DNA of 64,000 nt from assembly GCA_024196135.1 (NCBI GenBank), contig JAMQCK010000070.1:37200-101199 (forward strand). Direction: 5' to 3'. Source of the DNA: Pleurotus ostreatus/Saccharomyces cerevisiae fusant. Taxonomy: Eukaryota; Opisthokonta. The notes beneath the pieces are model-generated. The model searched no databases. It was given only the letters and a program-made list of their open reading frames with translations, and was not told where the DNA came from. Of the stretch, positions 37,112 to 49,073 are shown piece by piece. Every line of letters begins with the position of its first letter. Position 1 is the first letter of the stretch. A program made the position numbers and the translations under genes.

Positions 37112-40100
37112 ATGTCGCTAGTCGACCTGTCATTAGTCCGCTCCGAGGCCGACGACGCACGCGACTACAACGACCCGAACTGCAGCGCGTTCGACGCGCT
37201 CGACGCGGAATACGACCCATTCAGCGACCCGCACCATCAGGCACGCTATGACGCGCACTTCGACGCCTACGACGCGTCGGGGTTCCCCAAGCACCCACGA
37301 CCGAACGCAGTGACGAGGGAACAGCACGAAGAGTACAGCAACCTTCACATAGAGGACGATGTGTGGTCTTTGAGCAGCAGCGATGATGAGCGCGGCGATC
37401 AAAGAGACAACCCGGAGGTCGGTCCAAGCACCGGTGGCGCGGGCTCGAGGCAGCGGTGCGTGACGAAGTCGGCATCCTTCATCCCTACTCACTCTTTTGG
37501 ACTTAGGAAACGCAAAACATGTACCCTGCGTCCCGCAACATGGCCGGCGCGACCACCGTCCCCCGACTACGCAAAGTTCGAAGCGATCGTCAGCAGCGTG
37601 ACCAAGGACAAGGGACTGGAGCTCCCCACCTTCCCCGCGTACCCAACCCTCCTCTCCGCACCAGGCCTTCCCACCACATCTGATGGCTACCCTCCCGTTC
37701 CCCGTGGTCCCCCGGCATTCTACGCGCCCCAGGGCACCCTTGTCGCTTCCTCCGGCGCGTCTCTTTCGGCTGACGGCCCTGTCATTTCGCAAGGCGGCGT
37801 CCTCACTGCGCCCAATAATGCCATGTTTGCTTACCCTACCCCTCCCACCCCTGTCCTTCCTCGCTACGACCCTGCGAACCCACCTCCCAATGCTCCCCGA
37901 CCGCCCCTCGCCCCACGCAAGGGCCGCATCTCGCGACGCGCGCAGGGCCCATTCGTGCAGGTATACACCCCGCATGCGCCTCCGCCGCGCGCCGGTCCAC
38001 CGATCCCGGGGCCTGAACCACCACCACTTCCGCCTCCTCTTCCTCCTCCGCCCCCGCCAGACGCATCGCGCGTCGTGCAGCTTCCTGCCGACATGGACGT
38101 GATCGCGCGAATATACGGACTCGTGGGGCAGCAGCTCACGGTTCTGCGGATGGAGATTGAGGTGTTCTGCATGTGTCCGCCGCTGGAGATGAAGGGGACT
38201 CGTCCGCGGCACGCGGGGGACCCGGATGAGTGGGAGAGCAAGATGGATTGGGATAAGTGGAAGGAGCCGGGGAGGAAGCATGACAAGATTGAGGGATCTG
38301 AAGCGCAAGGTGCGGCGGGTTCATCGCGGGAGGGGAGTGGTACTCGCGAGGGAAGCGTCGCGCCGAAGACCGAGCGGTGTGACTCCCACAGCGCGGCGAA
38401 CTCGACACCACCACCTCGACCTATTCCCCACGAGATGCCGGTGTCGGACATCCTCACGGAAGAAGGGCTCTATACATTCACTGAGGATGGCGATGACCAT
38501 GCCAACGAATCCCAACAAGCTTCCTCATCGCGCAATGGCCTGCAGCCAACACCCGGACCGTCGTCAACTTCGAACTCCCCAAGGCCGGAACCGCCCTTAG
38601 ACTCTGCGTTCTCCTCGCCAATGCCAATTACAGAGGATCCTGGACCATCTTCTCGGCTGTCGACGACGTCTGCAATACCAGGTCCTTCGACAAGACCGGA
38701 ATCTCCGCGGCATCCTGTAGAACCTGTTCGACCCCCTACATCACCTGCATTCAGTCGCCTACCCTCCATGTATGGTCAAAACGGCAACCTGTCTACCTCA
38801 CCTTCGCATTACCCATCGGTACCTCCGCCAGATCGCGCCTATCCACAGCACATTCCCCCATTCCCGTCGCGCCATTACCGGGACAAAGATCATTACATTC
38901 CACCACCTTCGCTCCCATCGCTGCCTCGCGAACTCATACCTCCGGAGCATTATGGCCACGTCAATCCACGCGATACAATATCACACGGTAGTTGGATGGA
39001 CCCTCCAACCAACGGAGACGTAGACATGTCTCCTCCTCCAAGCCCTGTCATACGGAGCGGTGCTGTATCGTCGGACTCAGATCGTAGTCGAGCGACCGCT
39101 GCACTCTCACCGAATGCCCCACAACACCCTCTCATCGCCCCGCAACCTCGTACGACTCAAACTACCCTTCCGCCGTTCTCGAGTCTGCCAAGGCCTGCGC
39201 CTACGCCGGAGCCGCCAAACGTCCTGCCTTCAATATCTTCCTTTACTCAGCCTACACCATCCCCTGCACCTGCATCCTCGGGACCACCCCCGGCCCAGCA
39301 GCCTCGACCTACCGACCCGCAGGCGTCGACTCCTTCGGAAAACACTGCACAACTTACGATGAAGTCGATGATGGGGCGCTTCGCCGTTCTTGACAAGGCC
39401 AAGAAGAAGGACGCTCGCTCGCCTACACCCAGAAAGAACGCTCGCAGGAGGCGTAACGTTGACATAGCCCACGCGCCCGCGTCGAGTCAATCTGGACATC
39501 CTCAACCAGGCTCTGAGCCGGGACCGTCTCAGCCGCAGCCGCAACCGTACGGTCCTTATTACCGGCGAGATTACTCTATCCCGACCACCCCTGAAGAATA
39601 CGGCGGATGGCTGGCGCCCATGAAGATGGGTTCCGGACTTGTTGCACCGGATAGCCAGTCCATGGTGCGGTGGCGCCTGCCGAAGCCTGGTCAGAACGGC
39701 CAGGAGGCGCATGGGCAGGCTGCGGACCAGGCGGTGGAGGTGCGGGAGCTGAAGGAGGGGCAAACGCCGTTGCTGTCGCTTGAACAGCGGAGTATCCGAC
39801 CGCCGCAGGGCGATGGGCAACAGCAGGCGTGGCCAAGGGAGGAGCAACGGCCGGCGGATGAGGAGCGCAGTGAAGAGAAGCATCGGCGGAGCGAGGACCA
39901 TCAGCAGCATGATGGGGCGCACTCACCGCCGGCGTCCAAGGGCAAGAGGACATTGTGCGGGTTCAAGTCGTCAGCGTCAGCAGAGCCGCAGAGCGCGCGG
40001 CCTGACCCGGATTACGAGCCCGATGCGGCGGAGTTGTTTGACCACGTTCAGGTAAGCGGGCATCCCTTCTATTTACCGTGTCCGTCAAGCTCATGCAGTG

Positions 40101-40493
40101 TCCTATCTTAGCTGCACGCCTGGGCGAGCCACGGTATGCGCTGCCCGTGGCGCGGCTGCGAGTATTACTTCCGGGGCAAGAGCAATGGGTACTCCAACCT
40201 CCGCAAGCACTTGCTAACCCACTGGAAGGTAAGCCTCCCTATGCTCCTCTTTCGCCGCACTCTCGCTCACTGTCTCCACATAGACGCGGAGCAACACGAT
40301 CTGCCCACTCTGCTACGAGGGCATCACCGTCAATGGGCCGATGGCGCTCCCCCGACACTACGCTAGCGGCTGGTGAGTGGACTGCGGAGCCCGTATCGCG
40401 CTCGACGGATTCAGCAGTGCGCGCCAGATACAGTATGGCGAGCGGCTGGATCCGTCGCGCGGGCGGCTTACTATCGTGCGCGGGCATATCTGA
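37112..40493 (+). CDS. Pro/Ser-rich protein with C-terminal zinc fingers
   Basis: Four-exon model: 37112-40051, 40114-40228, 40284-40372 and 40418-40493, for 1,073 aa. About 950 residues of Pro/Ser-rich, probably disordered sequence precede two Cys/His modules. The first is MRCPWRGCEYYFRGK...LRKHLLTHWK, a C2H2-like finger with C-x4-C and H-x4-H. The second is TICPLCYEGITV...LPRH. Both are split by introns that keep the phase. The N-terminus has an Asp-rich segment (NCSAFDALDAEYDPFSDP) and there are basic clusters consistent with nuclear import. The end is uncertain: reading straight on gives a stop at 40374-40376 (1,049 aa), but that stop overlaps a strong GTGAGT donor and splicing adds an extra 25 residues ending at 40493. 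A DNA-binding or regulatory role is plausible, not shown. Confidence 0.75.
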
Positions 40494-41782
40494 CGACTCG
40501 GTGGCAGGTGTAATGCGCTACAGCAGATTGCGGTCGCGCGCAATCTCCCGGTGCCGGCACGAGCAGGGAACTTTGGTCAGGACGGTGTCATAAGCGCGCC
40601 CGTCGTGCGATAGGGCCGATGATAGCTGGGTGGCAAGCGGAACGGGGTGGGGAGGAATGAGGCGGGGCCTCGCCCATTGTTTGGGAAGGAGGTTCGTCCC
40701 CGAGCTGTACGTTGGACTTTGTGTCTGGTCTTCGATGCTGCGAATCCAGCTTATACCCGGATCATAATGACTTTGGGATGCTTTATCTGTCTGTATCTAT
40801 CACGTCTCTCATTTTGTATCTGATCATAGCTTCGGGCTTTGGTTGTACTCACTAGAACCATTGTACTCTTACGCATTCATGCACCATGGCTAACACGTTC
40901 TCGGGATTGCGTGTATTGTTCGGCTCCGGACTTTAGTGCAATTGTCGGACTTTCCCTCGTAAGTATGCTGCGCTAGGGACAGAAAGGACAAGCGGGGGAG
41001 GAGAGCCATTTTGGGTCGGAAGACTATCAGTGCTGCCCCCAATGACACTGCACTCCATACATTGTTGCAGCCAGGATGGGCTCTCCGATTCAGCGGGCTC
41101 GCTAATTCTGTGCACTTACCCCCAGAGAAGGTTTCTGCACTAGCATACTAGCATGCCATGCCAGCCTAGCACTTCCGCAATGCGATTTAGAGGCGCGTTT
41201 GTCAGTGTGGGTCCACATCGGCAGCCGCCGAAAGGGCGCGAGATGAATCAAGTTGACGTGTGGATCTTTTCCCAGACCTTCATCAGACTTGCGAGGTTCG
41301 AGAGAGAACGGCAACTGGCCGCCGTTCGTCCGTGCTCCCTGGCTAATATGTGGTTCGCCTTGCCGTTTGCTGCCGTTGTAATCGCACCAGAAGCTGTCGT
41401 CGAGAGCGCGCTGGCGGCGACGGGTACTGCATTGTATCGGGTATCTCGCCCCATTTATCCCTTCAACACGATGCCTTCGCTCTCAGCTGTGGCTTGACAA
41501 CGTCCAGGGCGATCGAGAGTCTTGACACCAACCGAGATTTCGAACTGGCAAGCCGAAATTCATTGTCATATCTCTGAGCAGGCGGCGCTCAGACAGCGCC
41601 GTCTTGACTGAGCTGGCGCGAGGGCACCAGAAGCGGTCCCTCTATATCGTAAGAAGCGACAAAGAGTCAGTACGTGCCACCCGCTCTATCTCCTCCATCG
41701 CCACCCCCTGCCAACTCGAAAGCTGCTTAAGTAGCAGGACGGGCCTGCCTCTGACTTTGCGTCCGCCGAGCTTTCCTCAGCC
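40494..41782. other. 1.3 kb intergenic, no gene seen
   Basis: 3' flank of the zinc-finger gene and upstream region of the GH5 gene. A TATA-like ctatatcg lies near 41642, about 140 bp before the GH5 ATG. An open frame at 41153-41497 has no recognisable motif and is probably chance. Confidence 0.4.
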
Positions 41783-44715
41783 ATGAACACCCCGCCCAAG
41801 TCCGACCCTGCGACGCTCGAGCCCAAGTCGGAGGGGCAGCCCACTCTGGCGAACTCGACGTCGACGGAGGCGACGGCGAAGCGGAGTCGCAAGTCGCGCC
41901 GGAACAAGCTGCTCTGCGCCCTAGTGGCCGCGCTCATCTTGATCGTCGTCGTGGTCGCGGTCGTCCCCGCTGTCATCCTAACACGGCACAAGAAGTCGAA
42001 CACGAACATCAGCTCGAGTCCGAGCACCTCGCCGAGCCCGTCTGGCTCGAGCGGCGACAATGGCAACTCGACCAGTGACGACGGCGGCGACGGCTCGGAC
42101 GACTCGAACTACGACCCCAGCATCACGTCGGGCAAAACGGGCAGCCTCATCAAGATGGACAACGGCGCGATCTTCACGTACAAGAACGACTTCGGCGGCG
42201 AGTGGTCCGAGGATCCCAAGAAGCCGTTCCAGGGCGGTGGTCGTGCGCAGGCCTGGAGTCCGAGCATCGGTCGCAACGAGACATGGACTTGGGGTAAGGA
42301 CATCATCCGCGGCGTGAACCTTGGGCAAGTCGGGTTTTCCCTTATATATTCATTCGGACTGACATCGAAATCCTCACAGGGGCTGGCTCGTCACTGAGCC
42401 TTTCGTATCACCGGCGCTCTACGAGAAATACGTCAACAAGACCGACATCTACGTTGCGGACGAGTGGACGCTGTGCCTCGCCATGGGCGCCGACGGTGCG
42501 GAGGAGCTCGAGGGCCACTACAAAACCTTCATCGTATGTTGCTTTTCGTTCAGCCTTTCTTCATATCTTACGAGACCTTTTAGACCGAGCGCGACTTCGC
42601 CGAGATCGCTGGTGTGTGGCCCCGTTGCTAATCTCCCGCAAGCGATCTGACCTATGTGCAGCCGCCGGCCTGAACTGGGTCCGTATCCCCATCGGTTTCT
42701 GGGCTATCGAGTGAGTGCTACCACCTTGTCATGAGAACCTGAGACTTAAATTGCGCAGGGCGATCAACGACGAACCCTTCCTCGTCGGCACGAGCTGGGG
42801 TTACTTCCTCAAGGCCGTCGAATGGGCGCGCAAGTACGGCATCCGCATTTACCTGGACTTGCACTCGCTTCCGGGCAGTCAGAATGGTTGGGTGCGTGCT
42901 TTCGACTGGCCGCGGAGATGTCCACTTTCTTACACATCTGCAGAACCACTCGGGCAGAAGTATGTGTTCAGTTCTCTGTCTCGCGCGTTGATCTGACCGT
43001 ATAACGTGCTCTTAGTGGGCGCGGTCAACTTGTGAGTATCAACTCAGCGTGCGATTGTCATCGTCTAACCCTTCCCCCAGCATGCACGGCACCATGGGCC
43101 TCGCGAACGCACAGCGCACGCTCACCTACCTTCGCATCCTCGTCGAGTTTGTCAGCCAGGCGCAGTACCGCGAGGTCGTTCCCATCGTCGGCATCGTCAA
43201 CGAGATCCTCTGGAGCGCCATCGGCGAGACGGGCGTCAAGAGCTGGTACCAGGTCGCGTACGACACCATCAGGGAGTACGTCGCCTTCTCTTGTCCCTTA
43301 GCGAGATGGAAACTGATTGACCCGCTTCAGATCCACCGGCATGGGCGAGGGTCCATATATCGTTGTTCATGATGGGTTCCAAGGGCCGCCCAAGTTCGAA
43401 GGCTTCATGGAGGGCGCTGACAGGCTCATTCTGGACCAACATCCGGTAAGTATAGGCGCCACAAACGAGATGACGATAGCTTACACGGTCGTGCAGTACA
43501 TCGCCTTCCAAAACGACCACACCAGCTCGTGCGTACTTTCCACCGGCAGTTGCGGATCATCACTGACTCCATTTTCACAGTATGCAGACCCTCGCGGATA
43601 GGCCTTGGTGCGCTCAAGTGCCCACATTATCAATCATGTACAATACTGACTCATGATACAGCGACTGGGCCATCGCCACAAACCAGTCCTCCAAGGTCTT
43701 CGGTATCACCCTCGGTGGCGAGTTCAGCGCTGCGATCAACGACTGTGGTTACTGGTGCGCTATCTCCTCAATCTCGTCATTCGCAGCTGCTGACAAGCGA
43801 TCCTAGGCTGAGCGGCATCGGCTCCGTCCCCGGGTACCCTGACTGCGGCCCCTTCGACGACTGGCACGTACGTAGACTCGTCTCCGCCTATGGCTCAACT
43901 TAACTCGCCCCGACTTGATCTGACTTGCTCACGACGCACACAGAACTACAACGACACGATGAAGGGCGTCCTGAACGACATGGCGCTCGCGAGCATGGAC
44001 GCGCTGCAGAACTGGTTCTTCTGGACATGGAAGATCGGCAACTCGACCACGCTGGGCACGTCCAGCAGCCCGATGTGGCACTACAAGCTAGGCCTGCAGG
44101 AGGGGTGGATTCCGAAGGGTGGGTGACCTATTCCGCATACGACGTGAAGGAGCTCGCTGACGGTGATGATCCTGATGTAGACCCTCGCTCTGCCATCGGC
44201 CACTGCGCCGCCAAGCTCGGCAAGACCCAGGAGTTCGACGGCAACTACCCAGCGTCTGCGACCGGACAGGTCATTCCATCTCTTCCTTAACCCTCACGCC
44301 ATCTGCTCACTCTGCTTCCAGGGCAACGGCACCCTCGCCTCGACCGTCGACTTCCCGCCGCACACCATGGAGCCCTCGTTCACCGGGACCCAGATCGCGC
44401 TGTTGCCGACGTATACGCCGACGGGGACCGTGCATTCGCTCTTCGGGCCGACCTTCACGGCTGCGCCGTCGGCGGTGGTGGGCACGGGCTGGAACAACAC
44501 TGCGGACACGCAGTTGGCGTATGTGTGAGTGCTACAATTTCCGCTCATTGAGGAAGCTGGCTGATTTCTTGATTCGAATCGGAAGGCCGGTATCTGGGTG
44601 CGCGTATCCTGAGTGAGTGGATTGATGACTTCACGTCGGTCAGAGACTGACGGACTTCAGCGCATGGAATGCGACGGAAGCTCCCCTTCCGACGGCGACA
44701 TGCACGGGCTCGTGA
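41783..44715 (+). CDS. Membrane-anchored exo-beta-1,3-glucanase, GH5
   Basis: Glucan 1,3-beta-glucosidase of the EXG group, expected to trim cell-wall beta-1,3-glucan outside the cell. Exon 1 (41783-42324) encodes a cytosolic N-terminus ending in KRSRKSRRNK, a transmembrane segment (LLCALVAALILIVVVVAVV), and a Ser/Gly/Asp linker, so the enzyme is type II anchored like Aspergillus ExgD. Exon 2 begins at 42380 with GWLVTEPFVSPALYEKY. Family motifs follow across about ten short exons: GLNWVRIPIGFWAIE, LDLHSLPGSQNGW, the acid/base glutamate in VGIVNEILW, HDGFQGPP and the nucleophile glutamate in TLGGEFSAAINDC. The C-terminal exon is read as DAWNATEAPLPTATCTGS before a TGA at 44713-44715. The first intron starts with GC, not GT. 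The NEI and GEF variants replace the more usual NEP and GEW. Confidence 0.9.
42325..42379 (+). other. GC-AG intron in the GH5 gene
   Basis: Donor GCAAGT directly after the codons for Asn-Leu-Gly, acceptor CACAG. Splicing gives ...VNLGGWLVTEPF, the conserved family sequence. The only nearby GT (42329) would break the frame. Confidence 0.8.
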
Positions 44716-45127
44716 GCGCGATTGCCGGACTAACATGTATCATCACGACTCGGACATGGATTCACGAATGTTGCACTGCCACCATCACACATTCTGCCGC
44801 GTTAGGGCGCAGACCTACGCCCTGTATTCGACCTTCATAGACGGACTGCGTTCCTTTGTCTCTCAGTATATACGGGACGAACCATATCATGCGTATCGAC
44901 ATGTCATTTGCTCCTCCCTGAGCTCACGAGCCTGCATTGCGCTCGAAGCTTTTGCCTTGCTCTAAATGTTCGATGCAGACGAACATCAACCGTGACGGGT
45001 GTGACTTTGAAAACCACATGATCGCGTTCCAGCCTGGCGCGTGTCTGGCGCCGAGAGTAATTTGACCGCGTCGACCACCCTCCTCTACCCACTTCCGCGG
45101 CGCACAACGCTGAATGGAGGCCAGACC
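44716..45127. repeat. 5' flank of tandem duplication, first copy
   Basis: The sequence from about 44770 to the next ATG resembles 47240-47628 upstream of the second gene copy. Both contain the block CGTTAGGGCGCAG or GAGTTAGGGCGCAG, followed by ccctgta and a CAGTATA stretch. This shows that the duplication included the promoter. Confidence 0.6.
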
Positions 45128-46939
45128 ATGCGCAGAGCACTAGAGATCCCCGAAGTCATCTCCATCATATGCAACTCTGCAGACAGATCTTACAGCAAAG
45201 GCGATGTCCTGCGACTGGCTCTGACTTGTCGTGGTTTCCTCGAGCCAGCCCTCGATGTGCTCTGGCGCGAGGTCCGCAACTTGGCACACTTTCTGAAGCG
45301 CTTTCCGTCCGATGTATGGATTCAGGAGGATACCGAGGGCTGGTACTATGGCTGGGGGAAGCTGGCGCGTGGCTCTTAGTCTGCAAAGCACCGCGTATCC
45401 ATTCGCCATCAGAAACTTCTCCGCTGTCCAAGACACCAGGACTGGAATCGTCCAAGATACTACGCTAAACGCGTCAAAAAAGTATACTTTGACCTTCGTG
45501 ATGGTGTGGACGTAACGTTCTACGACACGCTGGCGATGTCCTGTCCCGACCACGTTCTCTTTCCGAATCTTGTTCAGCTTCACCTCAGCGAACTCTCGGA
45601 AGGAAACACCTCAGTAATGACATTCGCCCGCCCTCCGTCGATCCAACGACTCGTCCTTGCTACTGACGAGTGGGAGAGCTCGCTGCAAGCCATGTCATTT
45701 ACTACTTTCCTCACATCGAGATGCAAGCCCACTCATATTGACATCTCCTTCGCTGGCCTTCCTGATGACGCAGCGGATGTGATCTTTACGGACTGGACCC
45801 AACTGCAAAGCATTACACTGGAGACTGTACAGACGACGATACTCAGACGAATTGCGTCCTTCCCCGATCTTCAAGTCCTCAATATTCGAGGGTCATATGA
45901 TCGACAGGATTCCATCGTCGGAGATCTAATGGAAGTGGAAGGACACGGCGGATTCCCATCCCTAAAGCAAGTCGTTGTTCGTTATGGCACGCCCAAGACA
46001 TGCACTTGGTTGCTCGCCATGATGGACTGCAGCCCCGTCAAGGAGTTGGACATGCACCTTCACACCGCAACGTTCATCTCGGCTGAGCAGTGGTGGGACA
46101 TCCTCCAACTACTGCTCTCCGCAGTGGACAACCGAACGCTGGAACGCCTCGTCCTCTTCGATAACGCCGTACACGGAGATGACGCGCACAAGATCGCCCC
46201 CTTCACAAGCGCCTTCGCGGAGCCGCTGCTCTGCATTAAGGGCCTCCGTCATCTTACCTTCCGACCCGTATGCCCCGTGCCCTTGGACGGTGCCACGCTG
46301 CTGGCTATGGGCCGGGCGCTAAGCGATCTGCGCTTTCTGGATATGAGGGGCCACCGACGCGATCATTCTCCCACCATCACGCTTCGTGATGTTGCCGCAT
46401 TAGCCCTGCGATGCCCCGCTCTGCACACCGTCGCATTCTCTGTCGATGCGCTCTATAATGTGCCCTGGCCGCAGTCCGGTGCCACCCCCAAGTCTGGTAC
46501 CATTCCCGAGGGCGGGCGCCGCAACCCATCGGTCACCAAGCTCGCGGTCGGCAGCGCGGTCATCGAGGCCGACGACGCAATTATTCACGCGGCGTATCTG
46601 TCCTCTGTCTTTCCCAACCTGCACGAGATCGAGGCGTGGGGCGACGACGACTTGCGTTGCAGGACGTACTTCCGGTGGAAGGACGTGCAGAGGCTGCTCC
46701 CACTGTGCCGCGAGCTCAGGCGGCAGGGGTATCTACACGGTCTTCAGCAGCAGCAGAGACGTATGCACGGTCTGCTTTCAGAACGTGGTGAAGGTAGCGA
46801 CGCAACAAACTTTGTCCAAACCGGCTCCCCAAACCGTTCACCAGACTTCGGTCGTCTGAGAAACTGGTCCGAAGGATGGTCGCCAGAGCCCGAGGAGCAC
46901 TCTTATTCGGATGAAGACTACGATCGTGATCCAGAGTAG
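45128..46939 (+). CDS. F-box-like/LRR protein, full-length tandem copy
   Basis: Member of a large Agaricomycete family with a degenerate F-box-like N-terminus (LALTCRGFLEPALDVLWREV) followed by leucine-rich repeat-like segments (LVQLHLSELSE, LQSITLETVQTTILRRIASFPDLQVLNI). Exon 1 is 45128-45364 and exon 2 is 45440-46939, phase 0, 578 aa. Exon 2 starts DWNRPRYYAKRVKKVYF, a position conserved in the family. The intron has an unusual GCGCGT at the donor, while the tandem copy has GTGCGT at the aligned position. Reading into the intron stops at 45378-45380. The C-terminus is acidic (SPEPEEHSYSDEDYDRDPE). Either the GC donor works or this gene is impaired. Confidence 0.75.
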
Positions 46940-47628
46940 CGCTGCTGTCGTGTGCATGCTCAACTTGTTTTTAAGAGGTGCGTACTGTTGCTTGTCTCCG
47001 GTGCTGCACGCCAAACTGACCAGTCGGTGCAACATAGGGTCGCCATTGTCGTGTACCTGCGTGCTCGTTGTCTGCGTACCGACGCCCGTCGTCTTTTGCG
47101 TGCTGAAGCTATTCGTCCTCTACGTTCACCGTTGGGGAAACTGGCGTGTATCAAGTAACTACACTGGCAACCTCCCTTCGACAACGGGCGAGGCGCTTCG
47201 ACGACCGGTTGGATTCCTCTGTCAAGAGACGCGTGAGACATGAGACTACAGCTGCTACACATCCATTATTACACACCTGTCGAGTTAGGGCGCAGGACAA
47301 TGCCCTGTAATCAATCTTCGTTGAGTGACTGCTCTTCTAATGTCTTTCAGTATACAGTATACGAGACTATGCGCAGCGCGCGTATCGACACGTAAATTTC
47401 TCCGTCCCTAGTGCACCGGCTTTGTGCAATCCTGAGCCCTGTCCTTGAGGAATTTATCTTTTCGACAAATCGGAATTGAACGCCAACCGTGACGCGGAGA
47501 CGTGACTTGGAGAATCCACGTGGTTCAGTCGACGCGTGGTTCGTCGCTGAGCACAATTTGTACGCGTCCCCCAACTCCCGCCCGACGCCGACCACTCCCC
47601 ATCGCCGGACGAAGGGCATCGTAGACTC
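46940..47628. other. Intergenic between tandem copies
   Basis: 3' flank of the full-length copy and duplicated 5' flank of the deleted copy. The 3' flank near 46970-47040 also resembles the region after the second copy (48510-48570), so the duplicated unit includes both flanks. No gene seen. Confidence 0.5.
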
Positions 47629-48504
47629 ATGCACCAGGCTCTACAGATCGGCGAGATACGCTCCATTGTGTGTGGCTTTGCATATGACCGGTGTAAAGGC
47701 GATGCCCTGCGACTGGGTCTGACTTGCCATGCATTCCTCGAACTAGCTCTCAATCTGCTCTGGCACGAAGTCCATGACTTCACCAAACTGCTGAGGTGTT
47801 TCCCATCCGATACTTGGACCGAGGAGAGGGGGTATAATCAGACGACACTGGTGCGTCTCATGGCTTGCAACAGAACCGCGGATTCATTGATCGTGCCAAC
47901 AGAAGTCCATTCGCTTCCCCACAGGCCAGGATTGGGCCCGTCCCCTTTACTACGCCAAGCGCATCAGGCTTTTGACATTCGAGGACGACTTCAATACGCG
48001 CGACGTGCAAGCATCATTCTATACCACGCTAGCGATAACCTGTCCACTAGCGCCCTCACCATGGACGACCTTGTTACCTTCGCACTGCAGTGCCCAGCTC
48101 TGCAGGCCGTTGGGCTTTCTGTCGACGACTTGCGCCAAGTGCCCTGGCCGCAACCCGGTCACCTCCCCGAAGATGGACGCTGCAACCCTTCGGTCACCAT
48201 GATGATGATCGGAGACGCGATCATTGAGGACAAGGACAGCATTGTCTTCGCGTCGTACCTGTCCTTCGTGTTTCCCAACCTGCGCAGCATCGAGCCGTAC
48301 TATTGGGATCGCGTGACGGAACTACTCCCGCTATGCCGCACGCTCAGGCAGCAAGGGTACATGCATGGTCTCCGTCAAGAAGGGCGCGAGGGCTCAGCTG
48401 CGGTGGGCTTCGGTCATCAGGGAGGTCTAACCAGAGGGTGGGCCCCGGAGCCCGAGGAAGAGCCTGAGAATTCGGATAGTCAGTACGTTAATAATTCCCC
48501 TTGA
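47629..48504 (+). pseudogene. Internally deleted tandem copy of F-box-like/LRR gene
   Basis: Copy of the 45128-46939 gene. The start (HQALQIGEIRSIVC) and F-box-like segment (LGLTCHAFLELALNLLWHEV) are intact, with a GTGCGT donor after 47850 and exon 2 from 47930 (DWARPLYYAKRIRLLTF). After TLAITCP, near 48040, about 0.82 kb is missing relative to the full copy. Homology resumes out of frame at TMDDLVTFALQCPALQAV and runs to the C-terminus. The spliced reading therefore ends in unrelated residues at 48202. If the 79-nt intron is retained, however, the whole 47629-48504 is a single open frame of 291 residues, because retention shifts the frame by +1. I call it a pseudogene, though a truncated product is possible. 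Confidence 0.75.
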
Positions 48505-49073
48505 TATTCGTTTATGAGGTGCGTATTTGTCTCTGATGCTGCCTGCCGAGCTGATCCCTTGGTGCAATATAATAGGTCCGGAAACGAAGCGCTCGTCTTC
48601 GCCTTCTGCGTCCGTCGTCGGGTAACATGTCAAGGCCCAAGTTCAGGCTGAGAGGCGGTCCGAAGAGGGTGGTCGGCAGAGCGGGGAAGTAGGCTGGATG
48701 TGCTACCAGAGCACCTCGACCTGAGCGCTCCAGCCTGGACCAAGGGGCGGGGCCGACGAACGAGGAGTGGAGGGCGGCGATTAGGGAGGAGGGGGGCGTA
48801 CTTACACTATCGAAACACACCTTCTTCTCGTTCTCGCGCGTTCTGTATGTCTATCGTGTCCCTCTCGTGTCCTCAGGCATCCCTCGCGCAAACGGAAAAC
48901 AAAGATTTAGCGGGATTTGGAAGGTGTTGTTCTGCGAGATCGGGCGGCGGACCGAGCCCGATGGTGATGCAACACACCGGGGCGGAGCCCAGGCGGGGCC
49001 GATTGCATCTTGACTTTATCGTCGACCATCGAGCTCGCCGCCGTCGCCCTCGATTTCCACCTTAGTACCTACC
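48505..49073. other. Intergenic, hexokinase upstream region
   Basis: The first ~70 bases still resemble the 3' flank of the full-length tandem copy. The remainder is the presumed hexokinase promoter and leader. No gene seen. Confidence 0.4.

Noticed and set aside
37133..38308. 391-residue minus-strand frame
   Set aside because: Shadow of the Pro/Ser-rich zinc-finger gene; the plus-strand reading joins in phase to zinc-finger exons.
40900..41600. Possible small gene upstream of GH5
   Set aside because: Short frames on both strands overlap with no motif or intron signals.
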